64,000 bases of DNA from Lucinisca nassula. Its lineage: Eukaryota > Mollusca > Bivalvia > Lucinida > Lucinidae. The notes beneath the pieces were generated by a model. The model was given only the letters and a program-made list of their open reading frames with translations, searched no databases and was not told where the DNA came from. The stretch covers positions 90,941,221 through 91,005,220 of the forward strand of contig OY757021.1 of assembly GCA_963580285.1 (NCBI GenBank), read 5' to 3'. Made by a program: the position numbers and the translations under genes. Below are positions 44,545 through 56,281 of this stretch, in pieces. Every line of letters begins with the position of its first letter. Position 1 is the first letter of the stretch.

Positions 44545-44695
44545 AGGATCGGGTAACATGTGAGACGCCAAGTTCTGCAACGGAAGGTCAGGTGGTTTTT
44601 GTCGGGGTGCTCCGATTTTCCCCCAGCTCTGATTAACGATCGGCTCGATATGAGTAAAATAATCTCGAAACGGCCGTCAAACCAAAACCGATAGA
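44545..44695 (+). mobile_element. SINE-2, 5'-truncated, unit B
   Basis: Orthologous position to 27,609-27,771 and more diverged. This confirms that the insertion is older than the A/B duplication. Confidence 0.68.
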
Positions 44696-44811
44696 ACCAA
44701 ATAATACAATGGCACGCCAAAATGTGGTTTTGAGCTACGCTATATACAATGTACTCTGTATGTTTAATTACAGTATCAATAAGCAGATAAATGTGGTTTG
44801 TGGCTACTTTA

Positions 44812-45127
44812 TGGCCTCCGCCAATCGGGGCTTGAAGAAATAGATGGGCTGCATGGTGCTTCCACGCAAAGCTGAATGCGACCGCATACAAGTGCTGGTA
44901 AACCGCTTGGAGGATCTAAGCTTGCCCAGTTAAAGCGATGCGAGTCGGGCCGTCCATGCTTATAAACTCTATTGGTTTCATTGGGCAACAGGGCTTGAGA
45001 TGTCATTTTATCTCAATATCGGATAAAAGTCCAAGAGAATTGGAAGCAACGTCTCCAGAATGACCTATACAGTGATGACGGGGACGTTAAACCTCAAATC
45101 AAACAAAAAAAAAAAAAAAAAAAAAAA
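44812..45127 (+). mobile_element. SINE-3 with long A tail (unit B private)
   Basis: Full-length copy ending AAATCAAAC followed by about 22 A's. It is absent from the corresponding part of both palindrome arms. Confidence 0.8.
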
Positions 45128-45358
45128 CATTGCTTCCAATCCCGTCGGACCTTTACCCGGCATTGAGATGTATGCAATGGCATCTTATTCCCGACCACCC
45201 AATGAAACCAATAGGGTTAAAATGCATGGACGGGCCGACTCGCACCACCTTGCCTGGGCAGGCTCAGAGCCTCTAAGCTGTTCAGCAGTACTCATGTGTG
45301 GTCGGTTTCAGCTCGCTCTGCGTGGAAGCATCCTGCACTCCAAGCCCCGATGGACGGG
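45128..45358 (-). mobile_element. SINE-3, reverse orientation, unit B
   Basis: Lies back to back with the preceding copy and is orthologous to 27,923-28,216 in unit A. Confidence 0.72.
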
Positions 45359-46444
45359 TATTATGAATTAAGTAATACTCGGATTGAGGATAGTCAGTTG
45401 TTTTAGATTATCCTTACTGAAAATGACATTTGTCGAGTTTGAACAATTTTCGTTCTAAAATTGGTTGGCATTATTTGCATGATATAATTACATAAAGCAA
45501 TGTCGCCCGTAGTTAACGTGGCTTGAATCAGAAAACAACAGCAATAGCAACAACAACAACAACAACATTGTAATGGCAATATCACCAAAGTGAATGAAAC
45601 ACGTTTCATTCGACAAAGAAATGCTAGGATTTGTCTGTGAAATATCCTAGATGGGGAAATGGGGGGCGGGGGCAAGAGGATGATCTATCAGTAGATTCAG
45701 CAAACGCGTGAAACAAAGCAACAGGAACTTAGAAGCATTTCTGATTTATGTTTTCCTGAACTTTACAATGTACCTGATAGACATATAACTGTCAGGATAT
45801 CAGCGAAACTAGGGTGAAAAGCGGAAAGAAATCATTGCCTAACACCTTTTGTACTAAATGGAATCTTCCTCCTTATATATTCATCCTTATATATACCAGG
45901 AGTCCATTCCAAAATTTAGGGGTGACAGGTTGTGTTTTCATCAAAATTTATATGAAAAATGAGTGAACATTTAGCAAACAGCGGAGGCCCTGATCAGACT
46001 TATTCAAATAACTATTTTATGTTATCATCACTTTTAATTTTATAAGATCTATAAATGAGCAGCAACCCAACAAAATGTACTTTAAACATGGGCCGGTAGC
46101 AAATACGCAGATCAGATGCGCAGGCTGATCGGCGCCTTTGCTGCCCGCATGGAATTTCTTTGTACCCGAATCCATCTTAGAGAAAACAGAAATGTCTCTT
46201 ACCTGGTTCCAAAAAGCCCTGACTGACCTGTGTCTCATTATTACTGGAAGGATATGCAGTCATGTTTTATCGTGATGTGGGGTATACATGGAATTTGAAA
46301 CAATCATTATGATCGATGATGGTGAGACATAAATCACGTTTTTCGTGAAATAAAAGTTAAGACGTTCTTACAAACACATGCATTATTTATTAAGGTCAGA
46401 TATACATGGTTTTATGCTGGTTTGAGATAATTTTGGAAGATTTT

Positions 46445-46600
46445 CTACTGTAGGTTGTGTGTACATATCTAATTTCGCTCTTACATATAGATTGTGGGTA
46501 CACGTTAGATCTAATCTGATGAGGCGGTTATAATGTGTACCCACAATTTGTATGTTAGAGGAAAAATAAGAAAAAATATCACAATTTTTCATTTGAAAAT
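46445..46600. mobile_element. Palindromic element, diverged, unit B
   Basis: Orthologue of 29,277-29,427. The HINE-like insertion at 46,612 lies next to it. Confidence 0.65.
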
Positions 46601-46611
46601 TTGCTTTTTAT

Positions 46612-47893
46612 CCCCCGACCGAATAGATTCGCGAGAAATAGCCATCAGCCTGGCGTCCGTCCGTCCGTCCGTCTGTAGACGCAACCTTGTGATGGCCATA
46701 ACTCCTATACCCTTTGAGATCCATTGATAGTTCTTGGCACAATTATTCACAAGGCTGAGACGGCGTGCCATGCGCAAGAACCAGAACTTCGGATGCCATA
46801 CCTTTTTAGTTATCTCCCCTTTTAATAAAATAGAATGACTACTTTGTGATGACCATAATTCCAATACCTTTTGAGATATATTGATGGTACCTGGCACAGT
46901 TGTTCACAAGGCTGAGACAGCGTGTCATGGACAAGAACCACAACTCTGACTGCCATGGTTTTTGAGTTATCTCCCCTTCCAATGAAATAGAGTGACTACC
47001 TTGCGATGGCCATAACTCCAATACCCTTTAAGATATATTGGTGATACCTGGCACAGTTGTTCACAAGGCCGAGACGGTGTGTCATGCACAAGAACCACAA
47101 CTCTGGCTGCCATGGTTTTTGAGTTATCCCCCTTCCAATAAAAAAGAATGACTACCTTGTGATGGCCATAACTCCAATAACCTTTAAGATATTTTGATGA
47201 TACCTGGCACAATTGTTCACAAGGCCGAGATGGTGTGTCATGTTCAAGAACCACACTCTGGGTGCCATGTTTTTTTAGTTATCCCCCTTCCAATAATATA
47301 GACTCACTACCTTGTGATGACCACATCTCCAATACTCTTTGAGATATATTGATGGTAGTTGGTACAGTTGTACATGAGGTTAAGCAGGTGTGTTACGTGC
47401 AAGAACCACAACTCTGGGTGCCCTGGTTTTTTAATTATCTCCCCTGACAATATTACCTTTTGATGGCCATAGCACCAATACCCTTTGAGATATGTTGATG
47501 GTACTTGGCACAATTGTATACAAGGTTGGGACGGCACTTCATGCCTAAGAACCACAATTCTGGGTGCTATGATAAATATTTAAGTTATCTACCCTTCCAA
47601 TATAACAGTTTGACCAGCTTGTGATCTCCAACACCCTTTGAGACATATTGATGGTACTTTGTACAGAAATGCATGAGCTTAAGCAGGCATGTCATGCGCA
47701 AGAACCACAGTTCTGAGTATCCTGGTTTTTTAGTTATCTCTCCTGAAGTATTATCTTGCGATGGCCATAACTGCAATACTTTGTGACATATTGTTGGTTT
47801 AATTCTGGTGCACTTTCTATTGGTGAACAATCTTCTGAAGGCCATATTGGCTTTTGGTCGGGGGATTTGCCATCTCTTCCGATGGCTATTTTT
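46612..47893. repeat. HINE-like element with eight ~150-bp tandem units (unit B private)
   Basis: Starts ATCCCCCGACC and ends GGTCGGGGGATTT-GCCATCTCTTCCGATGGC-TATTTTT; the last part is a 6-bp stem hairpin next to the 3' end. Units begin with CTTGTGATGGCCATAACTCC-like phrases near 46,686, 46,833, 46,999, 47,156, 47,312, 47,456, 47,618 and 47,755. The empty site in the arms is a T run (TTTGCTTTTTTTTACTG). A T-rich target, subterminal inverted repeats and a 3' hairpin suit a non-autonomous Helentron. Confidence 0.72.
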
Positions 47894-48136
47894 ACCTGTA
47901 AAATACGCAGGAAAAGTCAAAGTGTGACACAGGCATATTAAGCTCCTGTGGGATCAATAATTCCATTTTCATATGCCGGTGCAGCACTAAATCTACAATA
48001 AGTACTATAATCTGTGGCGTCTGACCTGAGTCTACACGCTATGTATATATGGGTTAGCAAAAGTTGGTTCTCACTTTTGTTTTCTCATTTCTTATTTCTG
48101 CTCGAAAATATACATGTAGTTTGTGGTGTGTTTTTT

Positions 48137-48420
48137 GTTGGTTTGATTTGTGGTTTAATGTCCCCGTCAACACTATTTAGGTCACTTTGAAGACGTTGAT
48201 TCCAATATTGTGGGACTTTTATCCGACATTGAGATGAAATGGCATCTCAATCCCTGCCGCCCAATGAAACCAATAGGATTTATATACACAGATGGGCCGA
48301 CTCCCACCACTTTGCCTTGGCAAGTTTAGACCTTCTAAGTGGCTTGTGCGGTCAGTTTCAGCTCTGCGTGGAGGCATCATGCAGCCCAATCTATTTCTCC
48401 AAGCCCCGATGGGCGGAGGC
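48137..48420 (-). mobile_element. SINE-3, reverse orientation, unit B
   Basis: Contains the tail at left (TTTAATGTCCCCGTCAACAC) and the head at right (CCCCGATGGGCGG). It abuts a palindromic element at 48,425. Confidence 0.75.
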
Positions 48421-48424
48421 AAAT

Positions 48425-48603
48425 GTAGGATGTGGTTACACATTATAGAACCGCCTCATCATGATCGAGGCGGCTCTAACGTGTACCGATAGTGTATATT
48501 TCAGAGCGGAAATGAGAAAAATAAGTTTCGCCCCTGTGAACCCCAGATTTACTATATGAAAGTGGGGTCCAAGGGATCAGAATTATGTGGGCCTGTTTTT
48601 TGA
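48425..48603. mobile_element. Palindromic element, unit B
   Basis: Orthologue of 30,202-30,401 (centre CCGCCTCATCATGATCGAGG). Confidence 0.7.
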
Positions 48604-49762
48604 TGGGTTACTGGCCAACTTTCACGGTCGAACACGATTTCCTGCTTCGATGTGTTCATCTATTAGTAAATGGAAGTATATTTTCATATAGACTGCGGTT
48701 TGTGACGTTTCTTCTCTTTCAGCCAATCAGAAGTCGTTTCTGCTGCTGCCTATCTTGTGAAGAGGCCTTCTTAATGCATAAATCAGCCCAGATACTTCTG
48801 ACGGCCTGAAAAGCAATAAATCTTCACCCTGTACCTGACAGAGAAATCAAGACAAGTGATTTTAATGTCAATTGAGTTATCTATGGTCTACCTTTCTTTT
48901 GGAATATCAAAACAAAATTGACAAGTAGGAGAAACAATACAAAGCATGCATATCCAAAGTCATTATTGACATAATAAATGAAAAACAATAGGTTTTCATC
49001 GTTCCTTAATTTGACAGCCATTCCTGATCATTGCCTCTACTTCTATTTTACTTATTTAACACTTTTGTACCAAATGGAATCATCCAACTTTTATATAGCA
49101 CAGGTTCATTTTAAAATTAAGGGTGGCAGGATGTGTTTTCTTCAAAATTTCAAATTAGCTGAACTTTTTACAAACAGTGTAGACCCTGATCAGAGGCCGT
49201 GTTCTGTGACGTCTGATGTGTGCCTGCTTCGCTTCGCAGATTCTTACTTGTGAAGAAATCTCTTCATGACTTCTAACCTATACGTAATGGGGTATCTCAT
49301 CAAATGCCGGACAAAAACATCTGCGGACGTGCAAACTAAAGTCTTGGATGCATGTTTGTGATAAGAAGGAAGGTGCATGGTCAACGATATTTACCTTTCA
49401 AGTAGATCGCATAATAATTGTCGGCTTGAAGCTCCGTCGTATGCCGACCGTTGAAGTCTTCCGTTTTGATTTTGCTAGATAAAAATGTGGAACACTAATG
49501 TTGAGTGATTTTGCTTGATAAAAATCTGGAAACTCGTGCCACAAATTATCACACCTTTGATAGATTGATTTTGACTTCTGATATTTTTTTTGGGGTATAT
49601 AACACAGTTCGATCATTCCTGACAGCAAACAAAATCTATCATAACTGCGATCGAGTCAGCTCTGTTGGATATATTCGAAAAACAAAAAATACCGAACTTC
49701 GTCCTATTTATAAAGTGAGTACTTTCTTGTATTTTTAATAAAACATATAGTAAAATTTCGCT
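48604..49762. other. Unit B sequence with the empty TTAA site; no gene
   Basis: Collinear with 30,402-32,671 of the right arm minus the TTAA-flanked element; the unoccupied TTAA is at 48,771-48,774. No gene recognised. Confidence 0.5.
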
Positions 49763-49903
49763 ATTAAGACCACCTTAAATTAAGACTAATTCTGCTTTAA
49801 AATGATTATTTAGTAGGTCGCAGATATTCTTTATTTGTGTTTTCTGCATACAGTGTCCTCTGGTCAGGGACCACCTTTGGGATTGGTCAAAAGTGGTCTT
49901 AAA
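49763..49903 (-). mobile_element. TTTAAGACCACCT-ended MITE, unit B
   Basis: Orthologue of 32,672-32,812, showing that this insertion predates the A/B duplication. Confidence 0.68.
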
Positions 49904-50049
49904 GAATATAGGAATTTGACTGTATATGTTTGTTCGGGTAATTACAGAAACATTACGATGACACTCCCGTGTGCTAAAATGGCGAGGTCATTTCTTACAA
50001 CTGAGCATTTTTCAGATGAAAATGTTTGATATGTTCTTTTTTTAATATA

Positions 50050-50170
50050 TAAATTTCTTTAGTCCAAACATAAATTGTGGATGCTCGTTAGAACCGCCTC
50101 TCGTATGTTAAGTGCAAAAATAAGAGGCAGTTCTCATGAGTACTATCAACCTATATTTGGACTAGAAATA
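50050..50170. mobile_element. Diverged palindromic element, unit B (SINE-2 empty site)
   Basis: AGTCCAAACATAAATTG...AATATAGG-like ends with GAACCGCCTC and GAGGCAGTTC in the middle. Uninterrupted orthologue of 33,805-34,166. Confidence 0.68.
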
Positions 50171-51961
50171 AGAACATTATTGGACATTTTCAACTGAAAA
50201 ATACTTGTTCTTGAGATTAGAAGGAAGCCATTTTGGGGCACGGGTGTATTATTATAATGGAAATCAACGTGCTGACAGTACTAGCGGATCGATTGTTAGG
50301 CTCTGAGTGTATGCGAATCTGAACATATCTTTAACTTGCTGAGCTTTAAGCACCAGGAGTCTGACCTGGGTCTATACAGTTTGCCAGCGTCCCAATTTGT
50401 ATATGGATTAACCAATTCAATAATGAAAAACACTTTCTACTACTTGTGGGACCCCTTATTTTCATTTCGCTCAGTTTAACCCTTTGTTAGCCATATGGAT
50501 TCTTCCTCCCTATATATAGTAGGGGTCCATTTCAAAATTTAGGGGTGTCAGGTTGTGTTTCCATCAAAATGTATTATGTTAGAAAATGTCTGAACTTCTC
50601 ACCTGAGCATAGAATTTGTAACCATGATAATATTTGGGAAAATGTTGAAATTTTCTTCCTCACAGTAACGGGGAAGAATAGTTAATATACTGTCCGTTTA
50701 TTTTAAAATGCTAATAATGTGTAAGCTGGATAAATTTCATGCTTTCATGATGCTTACATGAGTTGAGTATGAAAAACAAAAAGTTCTATATCATCGAAAG
50801 GTGGTCAACTGCTGCTCTGCATCATATATTAAATGCGTAATTCTTTCTGTTATTTATCCGATTATCACCTCATATTCCTGAATATTTTAACATCGTAATA
50901 TGTTCAATAATTCGCCTTTACCTTTCAATGGCTGCCACTTTTGTGAACGGATAACATGATAAAAAATAATAAAAGAAATAATTGGGAAAATGAGCGCATT
51001 ATAAAAGATCTTATTGTCTCTTTTTTCTGTTTTGATGGGCTAGAATCGATAAGAACTGAACGTCGTTGTCCGGATGTGGATACAACCTCGGATAATATCA
51101 TGGACTGATAAAATCGGGGGCTCGTGCCATAATTAGCAGATATTTATTTTATATTTTGTTATAAAAGGACACGCCTTATTGTACAGGCAAACGGGACTGG
51201 AATATACTCCATTGCTGTTTGTGACTCCTGCCACGTTATAAAGGACTTGTGAGTATCACTGTGGGCGTTTTATTTATTTATGTATTTATTTATTTGCAAG
51301 CGTCGAGGTTAAGGCTGTAACACTTAATTTTTGATAAACCAAAGTTTTCTGCACGAGTTGTAAAGAAAAGACAACACTTTCAATGCTAAACATTGCCACA
51401 AAAATATGTTAAAATTTATTACATGTACCATGATTTTTATTGAATTTTTTTGCAAACATACATGTAAAAGTGTTGGTGCCCGATGGGGCCCTCTGTGGTT
51501 CAGTCATTGGTTACTTCAGCTCTAGCAGTCATGCAGTGTTTGGGTTGTTCTGTCTTTGTTTTTTCAAAGTGGTTTAGTAAAATTTTCTTCAGCTTTCTCT
51601 GTTGTTTCCTCGACTGAGTCGGGCAACCTTTATGTGAGCCAAAAATTAGATATGTTTTGAAAAGTATTTGAACCCATGTGAACATTTGGGCCCTACAAAT
51701 CGACATACTAAAAGTCTCACACACTGTAGCTCACACACACACACTCCAGCTCACACATTTGTTCAGTTGTAATTTCTTACGCGGTGGTTCTTTGTTTCGT
51801 TCAATCCATGTGGCCCGTTTTTATGCAGGTGGTTTCAGTTAATGATAGCATCACGTTAAGTTTTACATTGTTGGGAAAGTGAGCACTTAATGACAAGGAC
51901 CTGTCATGAGAAATAATTTGGATCACTTAAAGATATCTTTTCGCACTTTTATCAAATAAAG
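50171..51961. other. Unit B 5' flank of gene B; no gene
   Basis: Collinear with ~34,140-36,300 but lacks SINE-1 and the palindromic element at 34,688. An AC-rich run lies at ~51,736-51,745. Confidence 0.45.
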
Positions 51962-52055
51962 GATTGTTGTGTGTACTAATTAGAACCGCCTTATCGAGGC
52001 AGTTCTTATGAGTAAAGACAACATACCCTTTCAATATGAAATCAGAAAAAAAAAA
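51962..52055. mobile_element. Palindromic element remnant 5' of gene B
   Basis: Orthologue of 36,302-36,395 (AACCGCCTTATCGAGGCAG). Confidence 0.6.
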
Positions 52056-52182
52056 CCTCCATAAATCATCCTAGATCTATTGATATCTAGAGATATTGCA
52101 TTAATTATTTCGGGACTCGAGAAAGAGTTGGAATTTGCCATGGTTAACGGGAGCCATCCGTGTACGAGTTATCGATGTTTCA

Positions 52183-52201
52183 CTGAAGTTTTGTTTTTCA
52201 G
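52183..52201 (+). other. Predicted splice acceptor of RASSF-like gene B
   Basis: A TTTTGTTTTTCAG tract directly precedes AATCAAG-ATG, identical in layout to gene A. Upstream, the two copies share intron-like sequence but not reading frame. Confidence 0.7.
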
Positions 52202-52208
52202 AATCAAG

Positions 52209-53435
52209 ATGGACTCAAATTCAGGACTGAAAGACATTTCCCTGACAATATATGGTCTCAAGAAGACTATTAAAGGCCTTACAGAGTATACCCTATGTGA
52301 CGACGTCATCGAAACGGTGTTCGATACGCTTGCCATCAGCACTATTTACGCCAGTTCATTTGCCATATTCGAATCTGCATCCGGTGTTGAACGACTTCTT
52401 TCTGGCAAAACCCGGGTCCTTAAACTAGTACGGTCGTGGGGAGCAGACCATGAAAAATATGAGCTTATACTGAAAAGAATAGAAAACCTGACTGACAATG
52501 TCAATATAAAACAAGAGAATAGCTTTTCATCACGTATAGAAAATAACAAGTATCCGTGTGATAATACAAATAAGAATGTAAAGGATGTTACAGCGGTTTC
52601 TAACGACTTTGACTATTCAGAAGAGACAAAGCCTAGACTGAAAAGATCAAAAGCTTTTACTAGAATACAGAATTGTTCTAGGAACAAAAGTAATGTCGCA
52701 TCGGAACACAACAGGTGTGAAAAATTGCCTGCTACACCAGAAGTGAGTGGAAAAATATACATTTTGAAGAAATTCATGAATGACGTTATGAGTTACAACA
52801 ATATCGAGCTGAATGAATCAAGAACAGGATTTATCACAAGAACACCAGGCGATGGTTCTGAGGTAGACAATAGCCAGTGTTTACGAAAATGTCATAACGA
52901 CTTTTCTGGGTTACGAAACTACCACTCCAATATCAGACAAGCAGAGCTGGATGAAAGTGTACGTACACCCGGCGACGGGGAACACTCGACATCTTTTAAC
53001 ATAAGCTTGAATGACGCTTTTGTATATTCGGATTCAAATAAAGCAATTGGGAATACCACTTTTAAAGATTTTTCTGGTTTAAATGACGCCTTTATTGTGA
53101 CAGGAGAGGATTACATTTATGATAGTGACAATGACTCAGATGGCGCTTTTAAATACAATGAAGACAGTAAGTCAAGTAACAATGAAGACAGTAAGTCAAG
53201 TAACAATGGAGACAGTAGAATTAATAACGATGTCCAGAAGTGGGTAGAAGAGTCTAATCAGAATCTGGCTAACCGTCTGGTCAACAGCTCGTCAGACAAG
53301 TATCAGCAACTCAAACATATACTAGCATCAGTCAGTTCAGGTGCGCCCTCTACTTCCAGCAGTGAAGACAGTCTGATAGAACGCTTCATGAATACAAAAC
53401 TTCACGAAGCTAAATCTTTTAGACAGTATTTATAG
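52209..53435 (+). CDS. N-terminal RASSF-like protein (RASSF9/10-type Ras-association domain), paralogue B
   Basis: This 408-aa tandem paralogue of the gene at 36,581-37,795 is very similar over its whole length. The Ras-association-like domain (~9-90) is nearly unchanged. The variable middle keeps both RTPGDG motifs, both LNDAF motifs and the DSDNDSDG run. All length differences are multiples of three: about five residues near residue 100, and a changed number of EDSKSSNN-type repeats near 315-335. No stop or frameshift is present in either copy, which suggests that both are functional. The start follows the same acceptor and AATCAAG leader as in A. The 3' flank aligns with A until A's 3' insertion at about 37,848. 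A function as a Ras-family effector or scaffold is by family analogy only. Confidence 0.82.
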   Translation: MDSNSGLKDISLTIYGLKKTIKGLTEYTLCDDVIETVFDTLAISTIYASSFAIFESASGVERLLSGKTRVLKLVRSWGADHEKYELILKRIENLTDNVNIKQENSFSSRIENNKYPCDNTNKNVKDVTAVSNDFDYSEETKPRLKRSKAFTRIQNCSRNKSNVASEHNRCEKLPATPEVSGKIYILKKFMNDVMSYNNIELNESRTGFITRTPGDGSEVDNSQCLRKCHNDFSGLRNYHSNIRQAELDESVRTPGDGEHSTSFNISLNDAFVYSDSNKAIGNTTFKDFSGLNDAFIVTGEDYIYDSDNDSDGAFKYNEDSKSSNNEDSKSSNNGDSRINNDVQKWVEESNQNLANRLVNSSSDKYQQLKHILASVSSGAPSTSSSEDSLIERFMNTKLHEAKSFRQYL

Positions 53436-53586
53436 CATGGACATCATACGAAATAACTGTTTTTCACAAGTGCGAAGCATGATACAAAATGCTGTTTAAT
53501 TACAGTCAATCAACAAAGTCGGGTATATTTTTTTTTCGATAAATACCAAATATATTTCTTCTGGTGTGTTTAAAACATCAAATTTT

Positions 53587-54335
53587 TCACTAAAAAAAAA
53601 AAAAAAAAAAAAACTCCGTTCAGAAAATCTGAATCATCGATTTTTTCGATTCTCGCTTTGAATACTCATTTTAACCCATACATCACAATGGGAAAGTTTT
53701 AGACCTCACCCTCCGCCGATTTCTCCAGCAAATCGTATGCCTCCGCGATAGCCAGGTATGTCTCGGATTATTTGGAGAAAAGTGCAAAATCTAAATTTTC
53801 TTTCCCAGACTAAGACATTCTGACAGGTTCGACACACCCTTTTAAACCATATATAGAAGTTGCTACTGCTCTTGTAAATTACAAGGGCGTCTATGTTTTA
53901 TTTGCACGATCACTTCATGGAAAATCATAAGCTTTGATACCACATCCGATATCGGTATATTTCTTTTTGACCACTGTTGACAGCACATTGGGCTAGTGGC
54001 TTCCCGTTCCTAGTGAGCCTCTATCTAGCCATTCGAATGTTAGGTGTGTCGTAACTGCATATCTATATATAAAGTGCATCACATGGATTTGAATATCTAT
54101 TATTTTACCTGACAATCATCGTCAAATGGACTTAGTCTGTGGTCTCATTTCTTTGTTTTGCAATTTTCTCCAAATAATCACAGCCTTCCCTGACTGTCGC
54201 AGAGGCATATGACCTGTTGGAGAAGTCGGCGGAGGGTCAGGTCTAAAACTTTCCCACAGAGATGTTTGGGCTAAAATGAGTATTTAAAGGAAGAAACGAA
54301 AAAAAACAATGATTCAGATTTTCTGAACGGAGTTT
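53587..54335. mobile_element. 0.7-kb element with ~150-200-bp terminal inverted repeats, TA target (unit B private)
   Basis: After an A run, ACTCCGTTCAGAAAATCTG (from ~53,613) is mirrored by CAGATTTTCTGAACGGAGT (to ~54,333). Matching continues inward through GGGAAAGTTTTAGACCT, ACCCTCCGCCGA and ATTATTTGGAGAAAA. The centre has no ORF. Unit A near 38,640 lacks it, and TA flanks both sides. It could be a foldback or mariner-type non-autonomous element. Confidence 0.72.
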
Positions 54336-54974
54336 AGTGCCTTGCTTTTTTCGCACTTGATATAGTTTTGGTATTCATCTCCAAAAAGTAAATGAGTTTA
54401 AGGGAAATGGATAGATACACTCGTCATATTCCCCGCCATTGTTTTGCAAGGGTGCAAATTTTGTGAGTTCCTTTATGCATCCCCTACGGAAATGCGATCT
54501 TCTCTTAAAGGAAAGAATTTGCTCCTTAGGAGCAAGTTTTTGCCTTTAAAACCAGACCCTTATTGACAAGGAAGATAATATTTTGAAAGAGAAGTTGTCT
54601 CCAATTCTTTAATTGACTGACACATATTGAAAACAAAGAGTTGATTCGGTGTTTTAATCGCCGTACACATGGCTACACTGCAGCTGGTTTTCCAAGGGAG
54701 AAAACTGTTGTGACTTCTGTAGTCACGTAAACAACTCCGTGAAATGGACACCCTCTACACCCTACCTTATATAGAGAGAACTTGGTTTACAAGAAAAGAA
54801 CATATCACAATTGACCGTTTTTTGAGATGTGAAAGATTACTTTGTGTAACATGGATGTGTTCTCTCCAAAGAAATGTATACTCTATCATATCGTTAAGAC
54901 ATTAAGGCATTGCTTAAAGTGCAGTTGAAGTTCTTTCATATTTTCAATGCTAACGTTTTTTTTTTCTGATGAAA

Positions 54975-55235
54975 ATTTGTAGCATTGTTTTCTTATGTCT
55001 GCTCAAAACAAACATAGTATGTACTTGTTAGAAACGCCTAAATGAGGTGGTTTCCATGAGTACCCACAATCTAAGATCTCAAAATATAATTTGAAAGTGC
55101 TTGTTAGAACCGCCTCAATGAGATGTTTCTGACGAATACATACACTATATAATTCGGAACAGACAACAGAAAAAATGTACTGTATGCCTATACTCCCAAG
55201 ATTTCTTTGTAAAATAGGGTTTACTAGGGCATTCA
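54975..55235. mobile_element. Two adjoining palindromic elements 3' of gene B
   Basis: Orthologue of 40,065-40,345 without the SINE-1 insertion. Centres near 55,040 and 55,117. Confidence 0.65.
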
Positions 55236-55323
55236 ATTACGGATTTGTTAACATGAAGCGAGATTTAATTATTACTATTATTATTATTATTATTATTATT
55301 ATTGTAAGAGTTGAATCATATAA

Positions 55324-55690
55324 ATAGAGGATCTTACATGAGTGCTCATGTATTATTGAATTTATTAAACGAGTTGAGGAAAGGGATAAAATGCGAGGCT
55401 TTGCCGAGCATTTTATCCCTTTTTCTCAACGAGTTTAATAAATTTAATAATACATGAGCACGAATGCAAGATTCTTTTTATCATATGACATTAAAAGCGT
55501 ATTTTATTCACGATTGTTTACAAAAATGTCAACATTCCGCCGTTAGTAAACGCGACGTCATTAAGGACGCCGTACATGTAACGTTACGGGACGTATCTAG
55601 CTAATTTGCATATTTAATCCACTAGTGGATTATCGAAAATAATACATGACGTTATTACACTCTCAGACGCGACGTCATATGATAAACTAA
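55324..55690 (+). mobile_element. AGAGGAT-type hairpin element
   Basis: Starts ATAGAGGATCTTACATG. A ~64-bp-arm stem-loop spans 55,331-55,472 around GAGGCTTTGCCGA. GCGACGTCATTAAGG and a CCACTAGTGG palindrome follow, ending near ACGTCATATGATAAAC. A (TTA)n microsatellite lies just upstream (55,270-55,303). Confidence 0.7.
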
Positions 55691-55720
55691 AATAGACTAT
55701 GGCTTTTTCAGACTCGATCA

Positions 55721-55945
55721 TCACGTGAACAGGTCTGTGGAATGAACACCCCTAGACCCCACAGTATATAGAGAAAACTGGGGTTTACGGGGATATACCT
55801 TATTTTTCTTATTTCTGCTCCAAGACATAGGTTGTGGGTACTCGTTAGAACCGCCTCAATAAGGCAGTTCTAACGAGCACCCACAACCTATGTTTGCAGT
55901 ATAAAAAAGAAAAATATCACAGATTTTCTTCAGAAAAGTAGCCAA
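55721..55945. mobile_element. Palindromic element (TCACGTGAAC subtype), unit B
   Basis: Starts ATCACGTGAACAGGTC. The centre near 55,858 is AACCGCCTCAATAAGGCAGTT, with GCACCCACAACCTATG after it. Confidence 0.75.
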
Positions 55946-55959
55946 TTTAGAGATGTGAA

Positions 55960-56251
55960 GCCGGTCTCGGTAGCTCAGTCGGATGCGCGTCTGACTGGTG
56001 ATCAGGAGGTCACGGGTTCGATTCCTGCCGGGGTCGGCAATATTCTTTCGTGGAGATTGATCATGGAATCTTTACTACAGTCATTCTCTCCCTTCCGCAG
56101 ATTCAAAAAGGGCAGTTGTCAGTTTCTGGCGAAAAAAAGTGCACTGTATTGGTTAACCGCTGCCCAGGAAAAGTGTGGCCACATAGGTAAACTGACCGGC
56201 TCAAGGATGACTAGGGCGTTAAACTCGAATACAAACAAACAAACAAACAAA
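55960..56251 (+). mobile_element. SINE-4 (tRNA-derived) with 11-bp target duplication
   Basis: The head has a clear A box (TAGCTCAGTCGGATG) and B box (GGGTTCGATTCC near 56,014-56,025), then a ~200-bp body and an (AAAC)n tail. AGAGATGTGAA (55,949-55,959) and AGAGATATGAA (56,252-56,262) flank it. The tRNA-like part is not followed by anything suggesting a true tRNA gene. Confidence 0.87.
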
Positions 56252-56281
56252 AGAGATATGAAAAATGCACTATGTAGGAGG

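Noticed and set aside
55960..56035. Possible tRNA gene (A and B boxes, tRNA-like head)
   Set aside because: It is the head of a ~290-bp unit with an (AAAC)n tail and flanking target duplication, so it is a SINE and not a functional tRNA gene. The same applies to the heads at 1,193, 1,752, 34,040-34,124 and 56,674-56,740.
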